Shown: positions 1 through 6,449, numbered from the stretch's first letter. The stretch is 6,571 bases of DNA from JACMJP01 sp046160675 (GCA_046160675.1 JBJXHH010000162.1:1-6571); one strand, 5' to 3'. A program made the numbers and translations. Notes: generated by a model not told the origin, from the sequence alone.

Positions 1-434
1 CCGGGAGATTTTTCTTCTGATGGCTGGAATATCAGTTTGATAGTTCCTTCAAAATCATTTTTAATTGTGTTGAGAATTTTTGCTGCGCCGAGCAAACTGC
101 TGGTATGTACATCATGACCGCATGCATGCATCACTCCTGCATTTTTGCTTTTATACTCAACGTCGTTTGTTTCAGTAATGGGTAAAGCATCCATGTCAGC
201 CCGCAGGGCTACAGTTTTTTTTGAAGGATTTTTTCCTTCTATGATCCCGACTACACCTGTTTTTGCAACGCCTTTTTTGTAGTTGATGCCGAATGCATCC
301 AATTTGCTGCAAACGAATTCAGCGGTTTTATATTCCTGGAAACTGAGTTCGGGGTTTGCATGCAAATGCCTCCGGCAACTTCTTATCTCTTCAAAATATT
401 CCTGTGAAAGTTGTTTTATTTTTTCCTGCAACAT
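1..434 (-). CDS. M20-family metallo-amidohydrolase (N-acyl amino acid amidohydrolase type), N-terminal part
   Basis: The first 144 or so residues of a zinc-type peptidase/amidohydrolase of the M20 family; the rest lies beyond the window edge, so the gene is partial here, not broken. Translating the minus strand from the ATG at 434 gives MLQEKIKQLSQ, then RRHLHANPELSFQEYKTAEF (residues 21-40), ALRADMDALP (76-85), MHACGHDVHT (102-111) and FQPSEE (136-141). In this family the Cys-Gly-His-Asp segment supplies metal ligands (here C105 and H107) and the paired glutamates supply the catalytic base and a further ligand (E140, E141). Family members are usually near 390-400 residues and hydrolyse N-acyl amino acids, hippurate-like or amino acid-conjugate amides. 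The exact substrate cannot be read from this part. There is no signal peptide, so it is probably cytoplasmic. The start lies 2 bases after the stop of the SPOR gene, which suggests translational coupling and co-transcription. Confidence 0.93.
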   Translation of the reverse strand, partial: MLQEKIKQLSQEYFEEIRSCRRHLHANPELSFQEYKTAEFVCSKLDAFGINYKKGVAKTGVVGIIEGKNPSKKTVALRADMDALPITETNDVEYKSKNAGVMHACGHDVHTSSLLGAAKILNTIKNDFEGTIKLIFQPSEEKSP

Positions 435-436
435 GA

Positions 437-826
437 TCAGTCTTCATTTATTTTAATCATGTCTTTGCAGATAAATGCATGGGGATAATCAACAATAACC
501 AGTTGCAGGTCCCGGTTTGCATCAAAGCGGTTGTGATAATTGCCGATGCGCAGTTTGTAGTTAGGCGCTTCAAATATCACATCAGCGCTCATCTCATCAT
601 ATTCATTTAAAAAAGCAGATTTTGCATTTTGCGCATCTAATAAACTGTTCGTAGAAAGAACTTGGATTCTCCATCCGGGCAGTTCATTGTGTTCCTTGTT
701 GAAATATATATGCTTTTGAACAAGATCATTTGCCCCGGCATTATCAGTAATGGTAATTGTGCCGGATTGAGAAAAGGCGGCAGAAGATGTAAGAAGGAAA
801 AGTATTACGAAAAATTGTTGTTTCAT
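437..826 (-). CDS. Secreted SPOR-domain protein (small, hypothetical)
   Basis: A 129-residue protein with an N-terminal signal peptide (about residues 1-19: MKQQFF, hydrophobic core VILFLL, likely cleavage AFS|Q). A short linker leads to one domain at about residues 51-125 that looks like a SPOR fold. It begins GWRIQVLST and continues with an A/N-rich helix (AQNAKSAF) and YKLRIGNYHNRFDANR, the usual 'Y-x-V-x-x-G-x-F' region of SPOR repeats. SPOR domains bind denuded glycan strands of peptidoglycan, often at division sites. There is no lipobox cysteine, so it is probably free in the periplasm. It sits between the ABC permease (39 bases upstream) and the M20 amidohydrolase (2 bases downstream). 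A possible weak promoter, TAATTTCG (one mismatch to TAnnTTTG), lies on the minus strand at 850-843 but lacks a good -33 partner. The family call is by motif only; a peptidoglycan role is inference. Confidence 0.82.
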   Translation of the reverse strand: MKQQFFVILFLLTSSAAFSQSGTITITDNAGANDLVQKHIYFNKEHNELPGWRIQVLSTNSLLDAQNAKSAFLNEYDEMSADVIFEAPNYKLRIGNYHNRFDANRDLQLVIVDYPHAFICKDMIKINED

Positions 827-865
827 TCCCTGGTATATAATGCGAAATTACAGGTTTTTATTTTT

Positions 866-2170
866 TCACCCTTTATAAAACATCCATCTCAGGACTTCCC
901 TGAATTTTATCTTCTTCCCATACAGTAAAATGCCTGTTCTGTAAATTCTTGCTGCAAGCCAGGTGGTGAAAACAAACCCGAGAATGAGCAGGGCAATAGA
1001 TAATATAACTTGCCAGAGGGGTGGGTTGAAAGGCATGATTGCCGGCATAACAATGGGCGAAGAAAAGGGGATGATGCTTGCCCAGAAGGCAAGCCGGGTG
1101 TGTGGTTGCTGGATAACGGCCATCATAATAAAAATGGAAGCAAGTATAAGAAGCGTAACGGGAAAGGCATACATCTGTGTATCAGAATCTGTATCACTTA
1201 CCAATGACCCGATAGCGGCAAACAATGCAGAATACAACAAATATCCGCCGAGAAAATAGATACAGAAAATGAACAGGTAAAAACCGAGGTTTTGGTTTTG
1301 CAAACTTTCCATCGCATTCAGAAACTGCATTTGATCATCTGAGCCTTGTTGCATTGCCTGCATATCTTGCATTTCCAGTATCTGTGGTGCAAAAATGCCG
1401 CCTAACAGAATTTGCAATACAAAAACTAAAATTCCCCAGATAAAAAATTGTGTTAGCCCCACCAGCCCTATGCCGATGATCTTTCCCATCATGAGCTGGA
1501 AAGGTTTCACACTGCTGATCATCACCTCTACGATTCGGTTTTGTTTTTCTTCCATCACTCCCCGCATCACCAGGCTGCCGTATATGAGCAGCACAATGTA
1601 GATTAAAAATCCACTCACATAGCCGATGCCGGTTGCTACAGCTGCATCACTTTTTTCAGTGCCATCTCCACCTATTATTTCATCATCAATCGAAACTATC
1701 GGACGGAATTTCTCTAATTCATTTCTTGTCAGCCCCTTGTTCGTTATGTTGATGTCAAGAAATTTATCAGCAAGAATGTTTTCAATATAACTTCTTGTAG
1801 TAATGCTCACCTGCTCGGTAGAATACAAGATTATGCCGAATGGCGCATCGGGTTTGATGTTCGGAATATACACCAAAGCATCATACCCCTCATCCAGTGT
1901 TGCAAATGTGAGTTTCAGTTCTTCAATTGTTTTTTCCTTGTGTTTGAAAGAGAAATAAATCCCGGAGGAATCAGGCAACGCCATGATGAACCCACTCTCA
2001 TCCTTCACCAGGATTTTTTGCGACCCTTTGCCCGTTTGCATCATGAGTATCGGCATGATGATAAAAAGAAAACCAAAAAATAATGGGCCTAGAAGGGTGA
2101 GAATAAGGAAAGATTTTTTTCTTACCCGGGTGATGTATTCTCTTGATATGATGAGCAGTGTTTTACGCAT
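866..2170 (-). CDS. ABC-2 type transporter permease, NatB-like
   Basis: Membrane subunit of an ABC exporter, 434 residues. Its layout is that of the ABC2_membrane_3 / NatB group. One N-terminal membrane helix (about 21-43) is followed by a large extracytoplasmic domain (about 44-178), then helices near 180-203, 231-257, 296-322, 334-356, 360-380 and 386-408. The cytoplasmic coupling segment VMEEKQNRIVEVMISSVKP (205-223) is the family hallmark, and the C-terminal RIYRTGILLYGKK (408-420) is also typical. A Met/Gln-rich loop (266-294) between helices 3 and 4 is unusual. The ATG overlaps the 3' end of the ATPase gene by 8 bases, so the two are translated together and form one transporter. Relatives are annotated as Na+ or drug/toxin exporters; the cargo here cannot be determined. 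Confidence 0.93.
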   Translation of the reverse strand: MRKTLLIISREYITRVRKKSFLILTLLGPLFFGFLFIIMPILMMQTGKGSQKILVKDESGFIMALPDSSGIYFSFKHKEKTIEELKLTFATLDEGYDALVYIPNIKPDAPFGIILYSTEQVSITTRSYIENILADKFLDINITNKGLTRNELEKFRPIVSIDDEIIGGDGTEKSDAAVATGIGYVSGFLIYIVLLIYGSLVMRGVMEEKQNRIVEVMISSVKPFQLMMGKIIGIGLVGLTQFFIWGILVFVLQILLGGIFAPQILEMQDMQAMQQGSDDQMQFLNAMESLQNQNLGFYLFIFCIYFLGGYLLYSALFAAIGSLVSDTDSDTQMYAFPVTLLILASIFIMMAVIQQPHTRLAFWASIIPFSSPIVMPAIMPFNPPLWQVILSIALLILGFVFTTWLAARIYRTGILLYGKKIKFREVLRWMFYKG

Positions 2171-3071
2171 GGCCGTCTGCGTTTACAAGTTTGATAAAAA
2201 TATCATGCAACGAAGGAAATATTTCTTCAAAATGTGTTATCTCATACCCTGCGTTCATGCAATATTGCAATACAGCGTTTCGCTTCACATCAGTTTTCAG
2301 CCTGATGGTATAATTGTTTTCAGAAATATCTTCAACAGTAAATAATTCATTGGAATGAAGGTTGCTTTCATGTTCAAAACCAATGTTGTACTTGAATTCA
2401 CGGAAACGATTTTTTATCTCTTTCACTTTTCCATCTATCACAACATTTCCCTTGTTTATTAAAACAATGCTGTCGCAAATTTCTTCTACCTGTTCCATCC
2501 TGTGTGTTGAAAATAATACGGTTGTTCCCTGTTGGTGCAGGTTATAAATTTCATTTTTAATCATTTCTGCATTTACGGGGTCAAGCCCGGAAAACGGTTC
2601 ATCTAAAATGAGTAACTGTGGTTCATGAATCACAGTAGAAATAAATTGAACTTTCTGCTGCATACCTTTACTCAGGTCTTCAATTTTTTTATTCCACCAG
2701 TCTGCAGCCTGCAGTTTTTCCAGCCAGTATTGGATTTTTTCTTTTGCAGTTTTTTTCGAAAGCCCTTTTAATCTTGCCAGATAAATCAGGTGTTCGCCTA
2801 CCATCATTTTTTTATACATTCCCTTTTCTTCGGGCATATAGCCTATGCCGGCATGTTCATAGTTGCGAATATTTTTTCCGTTAAAGATCACATTGCCGCC
2901 ATCAGCAGCAAAAATTTTTGTGATGATGCGGATGAGTGTTGTTTTACCTGCACCGTTAGGGCCCAGTAAACCAAAAACTGTATGTTCGGGAATTGAAAAA
3001 CTTACACCTTGTAAAGCCTGTACATCTCCAAAATTTTTCTGTACATTTTCAAAAAGCATGATGTTGCCCAT
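2163..3071 (-). CDS. ABC transporter ATP-binding protein, NatA-like
   Basis: Cytoplasmic ATPase that powers the adjoining ABC-2 permease; 302 residues. Visible motifs are Walker A GPNGAGKTT (37-45), signature LSKGMQQK (133-140), Walker B LLILDEP with catalytic E158 (153-159), D-loop SGLD (161-164) and the H-loop histidine H190 in FSTHRMEQVEE. The Q-loop region reads GYMPEEKGMY (77-86), which lacks the usual glutamine; PEE-type Q-loops are normal in the NatA/YhaQ subgroup. The segment after about residue 225 resembles the C-terminal DUF4162-type extension of that group. The start is taken at the first ATG (3071); M5, at 3059, is an alternative, because both precede the beta strand LFENVQKNFG. 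It is the first gene of the minus-strand unit and diverges from hutH. Confidence 0.95.
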   Translation of the reverse strand: MGNIMLFENVQKNFGDVQALQGVSFSIPEHTVFGLLGPNGAGKTTLIRIITKIFAADGGNVIFNGKNIRNYEHAGIGYMPEEKGMYKKMMVGEHLIYLARLKGLSKKTAKEKIQYWLEKLQAADWWNKKIEDLSKGMQQKVQFISTVIHEPQLLILDEPFSGLDPVNAEMIKNEIYNLHQQGTTVLFSTHRMEQVEEICDSIVLINKGNVVIDGKVKEIKNRFREFKYNIGFEHESNLHSNELFTVEDISENNYTIRLKTDVKRNAVLQYCMNAGYEITHFEEIFPSLHDIFIKLVNADGHA

Positions 3072-3132
3072 GGCTGTAAAATTAAGCGGAAAAGAACATT
3101 AAATTTGCCGTTTACGGAATCAAAAGATAATC
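3072..3132. promoter_or_regulatory. Divergent intergenic region between ABC operon and hutH
   Basis: Sixty-one bases must hold the promoters of both the leftward ABC unit and the rightward histidase gene. For the rightward side there is an exact -7 element (listed separately). For the leftward side the best candidate is TAATTTTA on the minus strand (3084-3077), one mismatch from TAnnTTTG. It would give a leader of only a few bases to the ATG at 3071, or about a dozen to the in-frame ATG at 3059. No clear -33 TTTG was seen for either, and no obvious operator palindrome. Confidence 0.55.
3100..3107 (+). promoter_or_regulatory. Bacteroidota -7 promoter element for hutH
   Basis: TAAATTTG matches the Bacteroidota primary sigma factor -7 consensus TAnnTTTG exactly and lies 25 bases before the hutH ATG, predicting a leader of about 20 bases. 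The -33 TTTG is not evident at the usual 19-21 base spacing, so the call rests on the -7 match and position. The leader is A-rich, with no Shine-Dalgarno sequence, as is usual in this phylum. Confidence 0.55.
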
Positions 3133-4617
3133 ATGGACAAGCATACTATCTCTTCAGAACACCTGAGTATTGATGCGATAAAAAACATCATCAACGCAAA
3201 TAAGAAAATTGAATTGAGTGAGGAATCCAGGAATAAAATACAAGCTTGCAGAAATTATCTTGATAAAAAATTAGAAAGTGGCGATGCGGCTATTTATGGT
3301 GTAAACACAGGATTCGGCTCTTTATGTAAGGTAAAGATCTCAAATGATGAAATAGAACAATTGCAATATAACCTGATAAGAAGCCATGCCTGCGGCACAG
3401 GAGAAGTAATTGATGATGACATTACTAAAATTATGCTGTTGCTAAAGATACAGTCCCTTAGCTATGGGTTCAGCGGTGTAAGTATTGATACGGTTTGGCG
3501 GTTAATGGATCTTTTCAATTTTGAAATTTTACCTGTTATATATGAGCAGGGATCACTTGGCGCCAGTGGCGACCTGTGTCCTCTCTCACACATGAGTATG
3601 GCGCTGATAGGCGAAGGGGAAGTAAAAATTTCCGGCAAAATATTTTCAGCAAAAAAAATTCTTGATCAGCACAAACTTACTCCTATAAGATTGCGCTCAA
3701 AAGAAGGGTTAGCACTGTTGAACGGCACTCAGTTCATGAGTGCACATGCCGTGTATTGCCTCATAAAAGCGAAACATGTTTTACAAATGGCTGATCTTGT
3801 TTCAGCACTTTCACTTGAAGCATGGAACTGTAAACATGACGCATTCCTTCCGCAAATTCACCAGGTCAGAAATCAAAACGGGCAGATTGAAACTGCTAAA
3901 AACATGTTAGAAATATTAGAAGGCAGCGAAACTTTTTTTGCAGAGAAAGAACAAGTACAGGATCCTTATTCATTCCGTTGTATCCCGCAGGTTCATGGTG
4001 CTAGTAAAGATGCTGTAAGTTATTGTAGGGAAATAGTTGAGCGGGAGATAAACGGGGTTACTGATAACCCGAATGTTTTTGTTGATGATGACATGATCTT
4101 GAGTGGTGGAAATTTTCACGGCCAGCCGCTTGCTATAAGTTTAGATTTTCTTGCCATTGCTTTGAGTGAACTTGCAAGTATTTCTGAACGCAGAACTTAT
4201 CGCATGTTATCAGGCGCAAGAGGCTTGCCTGAATTCTTAGCTGTAAACGCAGGCCTGCATTCAGGTTTGATGATCCCCCAATATGTTGCCGCAAGCATTG
4301 TTTCTCAGAACAAACAACTCTGCACACCGGCAAGTGTTGATTCCATTGCAAGCTCAAATGAACAGGAAGATCATGTGAGTATGGGCGCCAATGCAGCAAC
4401 CAAGTGTGTACGGGTTGTTGAAAATGTTGAGAAAGTTCTTGCTATTGAACTCCTGACGGCTGCACAGGCATTTGCTTTCAGAAAAGGGAAAAAGTCATCA
4501 GCAATAATAGAAAAACTTTATGCAGATTATCGCAAGGATGTTTCTTTTATAGATGCTGACAGGTACCTTCATGATGATATTATGAAAAGTGTGCATTTTT
4601 TGAAAACTTTCAAATAA
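3133..4617 (+). CDS. hutH: Histidine ammonia-lyase (histidase)
   Basis: Catalyses non-oxidative deamination of L-histidine to trans-urocanate and ammonia, the first step of histidine degradation; a cytoplasmic homotetramer in known relatives. The 494 residues match the usual length of about 500. Motifs are IYGVNTGFG (54-62, catalytic Y55), RSHACGTG (83-90, H85), and the MIO cofactor triad Ala144-Ser145-Gly146 in GASGDLCPLSH. Others are LLNGTQ (N197), QDPYSFRC (Y279, R282), GGNFHG (F328) and NEQEDHVSMG (E412). By memory of the Pseudomonas putida enzyme these correspond to Y53, H83, S143, N195, Y280, R283, F329 and E414. The retained glutamate in the QEDHVSM motif favours histidine over phenylalanine or tyrosine as substrate. 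A cysteine (C149) replaces the more usual alanine just after the MIO loop. No hutU, hutI or hutG lies in the window. The ATG is the first start after a -7 element. Confidence 0.95.
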   Translation: MDKHTISSEHLSIDAIKNIINANKKIELSEESRNKIQACRNYLDKKLESGDAAIYGVNTGFGSLCKVKISNDEIEQLQYNLIRSHACGTGEVIDDDITKIMLLLKIQSLSYGFSGVSIDTVWRLMDLFNFEILPVIYEQGSLGASGDLCPLSHMSMALIGEGEVKISGKIFSAKKILDQHKLTPIRLRSKEGLALLNGTQFMSAHAVYCLIKAKHVLQMADLVSALSLEAWNCKHDAFLPQIHQVRNQNGQIETAKNMLEILEGSETFFAEKEQVQDPYSFRCIPQVHGASKDAVSYCREIVEREINGVTDNPNVFVDDDMILSGGNFHGQPLAISLDFLAIALSELASISERRTYRMLSGARGLPEFLAVNAGLHSGLMIPQYVAASIVSQNKQLCTPASVDSIASSNEQEDHVSMGANAATKCVRVVENVEKVLAIELLTAAQAFAFRKGKKSSAIIEKLYADYRKDVSFIDADRYLHDDIMKSVHFLKTFK

Positions 4618-4680
4618 AGCTTGCATCCTTCCCTCCTCTCTTTTCATCTTTCTTTTCAGTTTGCCCTTGCAGCTTTATTT
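4612..4680. repeat. 10-bp perfect inverted repeat enclosing a polypyrimidine tract
   Basis: AAATAAAGCT (4612-4621) and AGCTTTATTT (4671-4680) are exact reverse complements, 49 bases apart. The left arm includes the hutH stop codon and the right arm runs into the -7 element of the next gene. Between them, 4627-4657 is 31 bases of C and T with a single A at 4646. It could form a long-loop hairpin in the hutH transcript, but there is no T-tract of standard terminator form directly after it, and chance is not excluded. Confidence 0.4.
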
Positions 4681-4683
4681 TTG
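4676..4683 (+). promoter_or_regulatory. Bacteroidota -7 promoter element for the small membrane protein gene
   Basis: TATTTTTG is an exact match to TAnnTTTG, ten bases before the ATG at 4694, so the leader would be very short. A TTTG at 4660-4663 is only 12 bases upstream, closer than the normal -33 spacing of about 19-21. The element also argues against the upstream in-frame TTG at 4661 as the start, since that codon would lie before the transcript begins. Confidence 0.45.
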
Positions 4684-4693
4684 CATCGCTTTT

Positions 4694-5008
4694 ATGGAAA
4701 ATACCATTACTAACACTGAACAAAAGAACGAGCCCATGAATTTCTGGGGGCCATTTACCTACCTGGCATTTTTCATTTTCTTTAACCTTGTTCTGCTACC
4801 CTACACACCAAAAAAAGTGCGGATGAATAACTATGATATAGAGATGATCATCTATGGTATGGCCGGAATATTTACAGGGATTGTAGTGTATCATATCCTT
4901 CGCAACACACCCTCATGGGTCAAATTCGGGTTAGTGGCTATACTCTATGGCATTATACTGGTTAGGCTTATCATATATTGGAAGATATTTACCGTTCCCG
5001 GAAATTAA
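4694..5008 (+). CDS. Small three-helix membrane protein, function unknown
   Basis: A 104-residue protein counted from the ATG at 4694. After a polar N-terminus (MENTITNTEQKNEP) come three hydrophobic segments at about residues 18-36, 49-69 and 75-98, separated by a basic loop (TPKKVR, 39-43 region) and a short turn (LRNTPSW). No catalytic or binding motif and no signal cleavage site is visible; it is most simply an integral inner-membrane protein. An in-frame TTG at 4661 would add 11 residues (MPLQLYFCIAF) but overlaps the promoter element, so it was not chosen. It lies 76 bases after hutH, and a terminator follows it, so it is probably transcribed alone. I do not recognise the family. Confidence 0.72.
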   Translation: MENTITNTEQKNEPMNFWGPFTYLAFFIFFNLVLLPYTPKKVRMNNYDIEMIIYGMAGIFTGIVVYHILRNTPSWVKFGLVAILYGIILVRLIIYWKIFTVPGN

Positions 5009-5028
5009 TAGGAAGTAAGTTTTTACTC

Positions 5029-5057
5029 AATATTACAGCCCGTAATATTTTTTCTTT
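5029..5057 (+). terminator. Hairpin plus T-tract (intrinsic terminator) after the small membrane protein gene
   Basis: AATATTAC (5029-5036) and GTAATATT (5042-5049) form a perfect 8-bp stem with loop AGCCC (5037-5041). The stem is followed by a T-rich run (5048-5053 all T, then CTTTC). The stem is AT-rich, so it is weaker than a classic terminator, but its form and position 21 bases after the stop codon fit. A smaller hairpin, AGTAA-GTTT-TTACT (5014-5027), lies just upstream. Confidence 0.7.
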
Positions 5058-5073
5058 CAACTCGGGGCTTTTT
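5037..5073 (+). other. Alternative pairing: terminator loop with downstream GGGCT (pseudoknot or second terminator)
   Basis: The loop bases AGCCC (5037-5041) are exactly complementary to GGGCT (5065-5069), which is itself followed by TTTTCTTTCTT (5070-5080). Pairing with the first stem kept would be an H-type pseudoknot; pairing without it would be a second weak terminator hairpin with a 23-base loop. Only 5 bp are involved, so coincidence is quite possible. Confidence 0.35.
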
Positions 5074-5074
5074 C

Positions 5075-5105
5075 TTTCTTAAGACGTACTAAAAATTTAC
5101 CTTTG
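5075..5105 (+). promoter_or_regulatory. Bacteroidota promoter for gltA
   Basis: TACCTTTG (5098-5105) matches TAnnTTTG exactly. TTTC at 5075-5078, 19 bases upstream, is one mismatch from the -33 TTTG at normal spacing. This is the best-formed promoter in the window. It lies beyond the upstream terminator, so citrate synthase appears to have its own transcript, with a leader of about 40 bases to the ATG at 5152. Confidence 0.65.
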
Positions 5106-5151
5106 TGTAAATAAATAAAACTGAATTTTGGGAAAATCGAAAAAGAAAGTT

Positions 5152-6438
5152 ATGCAGCAAAATGCTCTCCTCAAATTGGGTGAAAAAGAGATTGAATTGC
5201 CAATCTATATTGGGTCTGAAGGCGAAGAATCCATTGATATTAATAAACTCCGTGAAATTTCGGGTTTCATAACCCTCGACTCGGGTTATAAAAACACGGG
5301 TTCAACAACAAGCGGGATAACTTTCCTTGATGGTGAATTGGGGATTTTGCGATACAGGGGCTATCCGATAGAACAACTTGCTGAAAAAAGTAATTTCATT
5401 GAAGTTGCCTATTTACTGTTTTACGGCGAACTCCCAACAGCGGATGAATATTCTGATTTCGTTGAGAAGATCACACGGCACACATTGGTGCATGAAGATG
5501 TGAAGCAATTTTTTGATGGTTTCCCAAGCAATGCCCATCCCATGGGGCAGCTTTGTTCCCTCATGTGTACACTCAGTTCTTTTTACCCTGATTCTCTTAA
5601 TCCTAATGCCGACAAGGAATCTACTGATCTTACCATGGTTCGCATCCTTGCAAAAATGCCAACTCTGGTAAGTTGGATTCATAAAAAATCAATCGGCCAC
5701 CCGATTATGTATCCATTGAATAAGTATGATTATGTTACGAATTTCCTGTACATGACTTTTGGCATGCGCACCGAAGATTACAATGCTGATCCGGTGATTG
5801 TGGATGCCTTAGATAAATTGTTGATCCTGCATGCTGATCATGAGCAGAATTGCTCTACTTCAACTGTGCGCATGGTAGGTTCCAGCCAGGCGAATCCGTA
5901 TGCAAGTGTTGCAGCTGGAGTTGCTGCACTCTGGGGTCCATTGCATGGCGGCGCTAACCAACAGGTAATTGAAATGCTGGAAAAAATAAAATCAGATGGC
6001 GGCAATGTTTCAAAATGGGTGGAAAAGGCAAAAGATAAAAATGATGGTTTCAGGTTGATGGGTTTCGGGCACAGGGTATATAAAAACTTTGACCCGAGAG
6101 CAAAGATCATTAAGCAGGCATGTGATAATGTGTTGAGCAAACTGGGGATACATGACCCTATACTTGACATTGCAAAGCAACTGGAAGAAGCAGCATTAAA
6201 AGACAGTTACTTTGTTGAAAGAAAACTTTACCCGAACGTTGATTTCTATTCAGGCATTATTTACAGGGCAATCGGTTTTCCAACAGAAATGTTCACTGTG
6301 CTTTTTGCATTAGGAAGATTGCCCGGATGGCTGAGCCAGTGGAAAGAAATGCGGGAAAGCGGTGAACCTATCGGCAGGCCCAGACAGATTTATACGGGCC
6401 CCAAAGAGCGGGATTACCTGAATATTGCTTTACGTTAA
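5152..6438 (+). CDS. gltA: Citrate synthase (type II)
   Basis: Condenses acetyl-CoA with oxaloacetate to citrate, the entry step of the TCA cycle; cytoplasmic. Counted from the ATG at 5152 the protein has 428 residues, close to the 427 of E. coli GltA. The catalytic triad is present: H265 in WGPLHGGAN, H307 in MGFGHRVYKNFDPRA and D364 in PNVDFYSGI, within one or two positions of E. coli H264, H305 and D362. Other family blocks are GILRYRGYPIEQLAE near residue 64, NAHPMGQLCSL near 127 and LHADHEQNCSTSTVR near 226. The C-terminus GRPRQIYTGP is also typical. An in-frame TTG at 5128 would add eight residues (MGKSKKKV); the ATG is preferred because a purine run (AAAAAGAAAG) precedes it and family numbering fits. 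Length and charge resemble the large, hexamer-forming bacterial form, which is NADH-inhibited in E. coli; regulation here is not known. Confidence 0.96.
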   Translation: MQQNALLKLGEKEIELPIYIGSEGEESIDINKLREISGFITLDSGYKNTGSTTSGITFLDGELGILRYRGYPIEQLAEKSNFIEVAYLLFYGELPTADEYSDFVEKITRHTLVHEDVKQFFDGFPSNAHPMGQLCSLMCTLSSFYPDSLNPNADKESTDLTMVRILAKMPTLVSWIHKKSIGHPIMYPLNKYDYVTNFLYMTFGMRTEDYNADPVIVDALDKLLILHADHEQNCSTSTVRMVGSSQANPYASVAAGVAALWGPLHGGANQQVIEMLEKIKSDGGNVSKWVEKAKDKNDGFRLMGFGHRVYKNFDPRAKIIKQACDNVLSKLGIHDPILDIAKQLEEAALKDSYFVERKLYPNVDFYSGIIYRAIGFPTEMFTVLFALGRLPGWLSQWKEMRESGEPIGRPRQIYTGPKERDYLNIALR

Positions 6439-6449
6439 TTCGCTACCGT

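Noticed and set aside
119..131. Alternating GCATGCATGCAT palindrome that could be a protein-binding or restriction site
   Set aside because: It encodes the conserved Met-His-Ala-Cys of the amidohydrolase metal site, so coding constraint explains it.
963..1259. Open frame on the plus strand opposite the permease gene (98 codons)
   Set aside because: It lies wholly antisense to a well-supported gene, and its product has no coherent domain, signal or family resemblance.
1983..2345. Open frame on the plus strand spanning the permease/ATPase junction (120 codons)
   Set aside because: It is antisense to two clear genes with conserved motifs; the composition looks like a reverse-strand artefact.
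3133..4617. Reading the lyase as a tyrosine or phenylalanine ammonia-lyase
   Set aside because: The QEDHVSM motif keeps the glutamate (E412) typical of histidases, and the other active-site residues match HutH; recalled Flavobacterium tyrosine ammonia-lyase has an NQDIVSM-type motif instead.
4661..4693. TTG start extending the small membrane protein by 11 residues
   Set aside because: The codon lies upstream of the exact TAnnTTTG element and an ATG follows at the expected distance.
5838..6170. Open frame on the minus strand opposite citrate synthase (110 codons)
   Set aside because: It covers the most conserved catalytic region of gltA in antisense and shows no protein-like features of its own.
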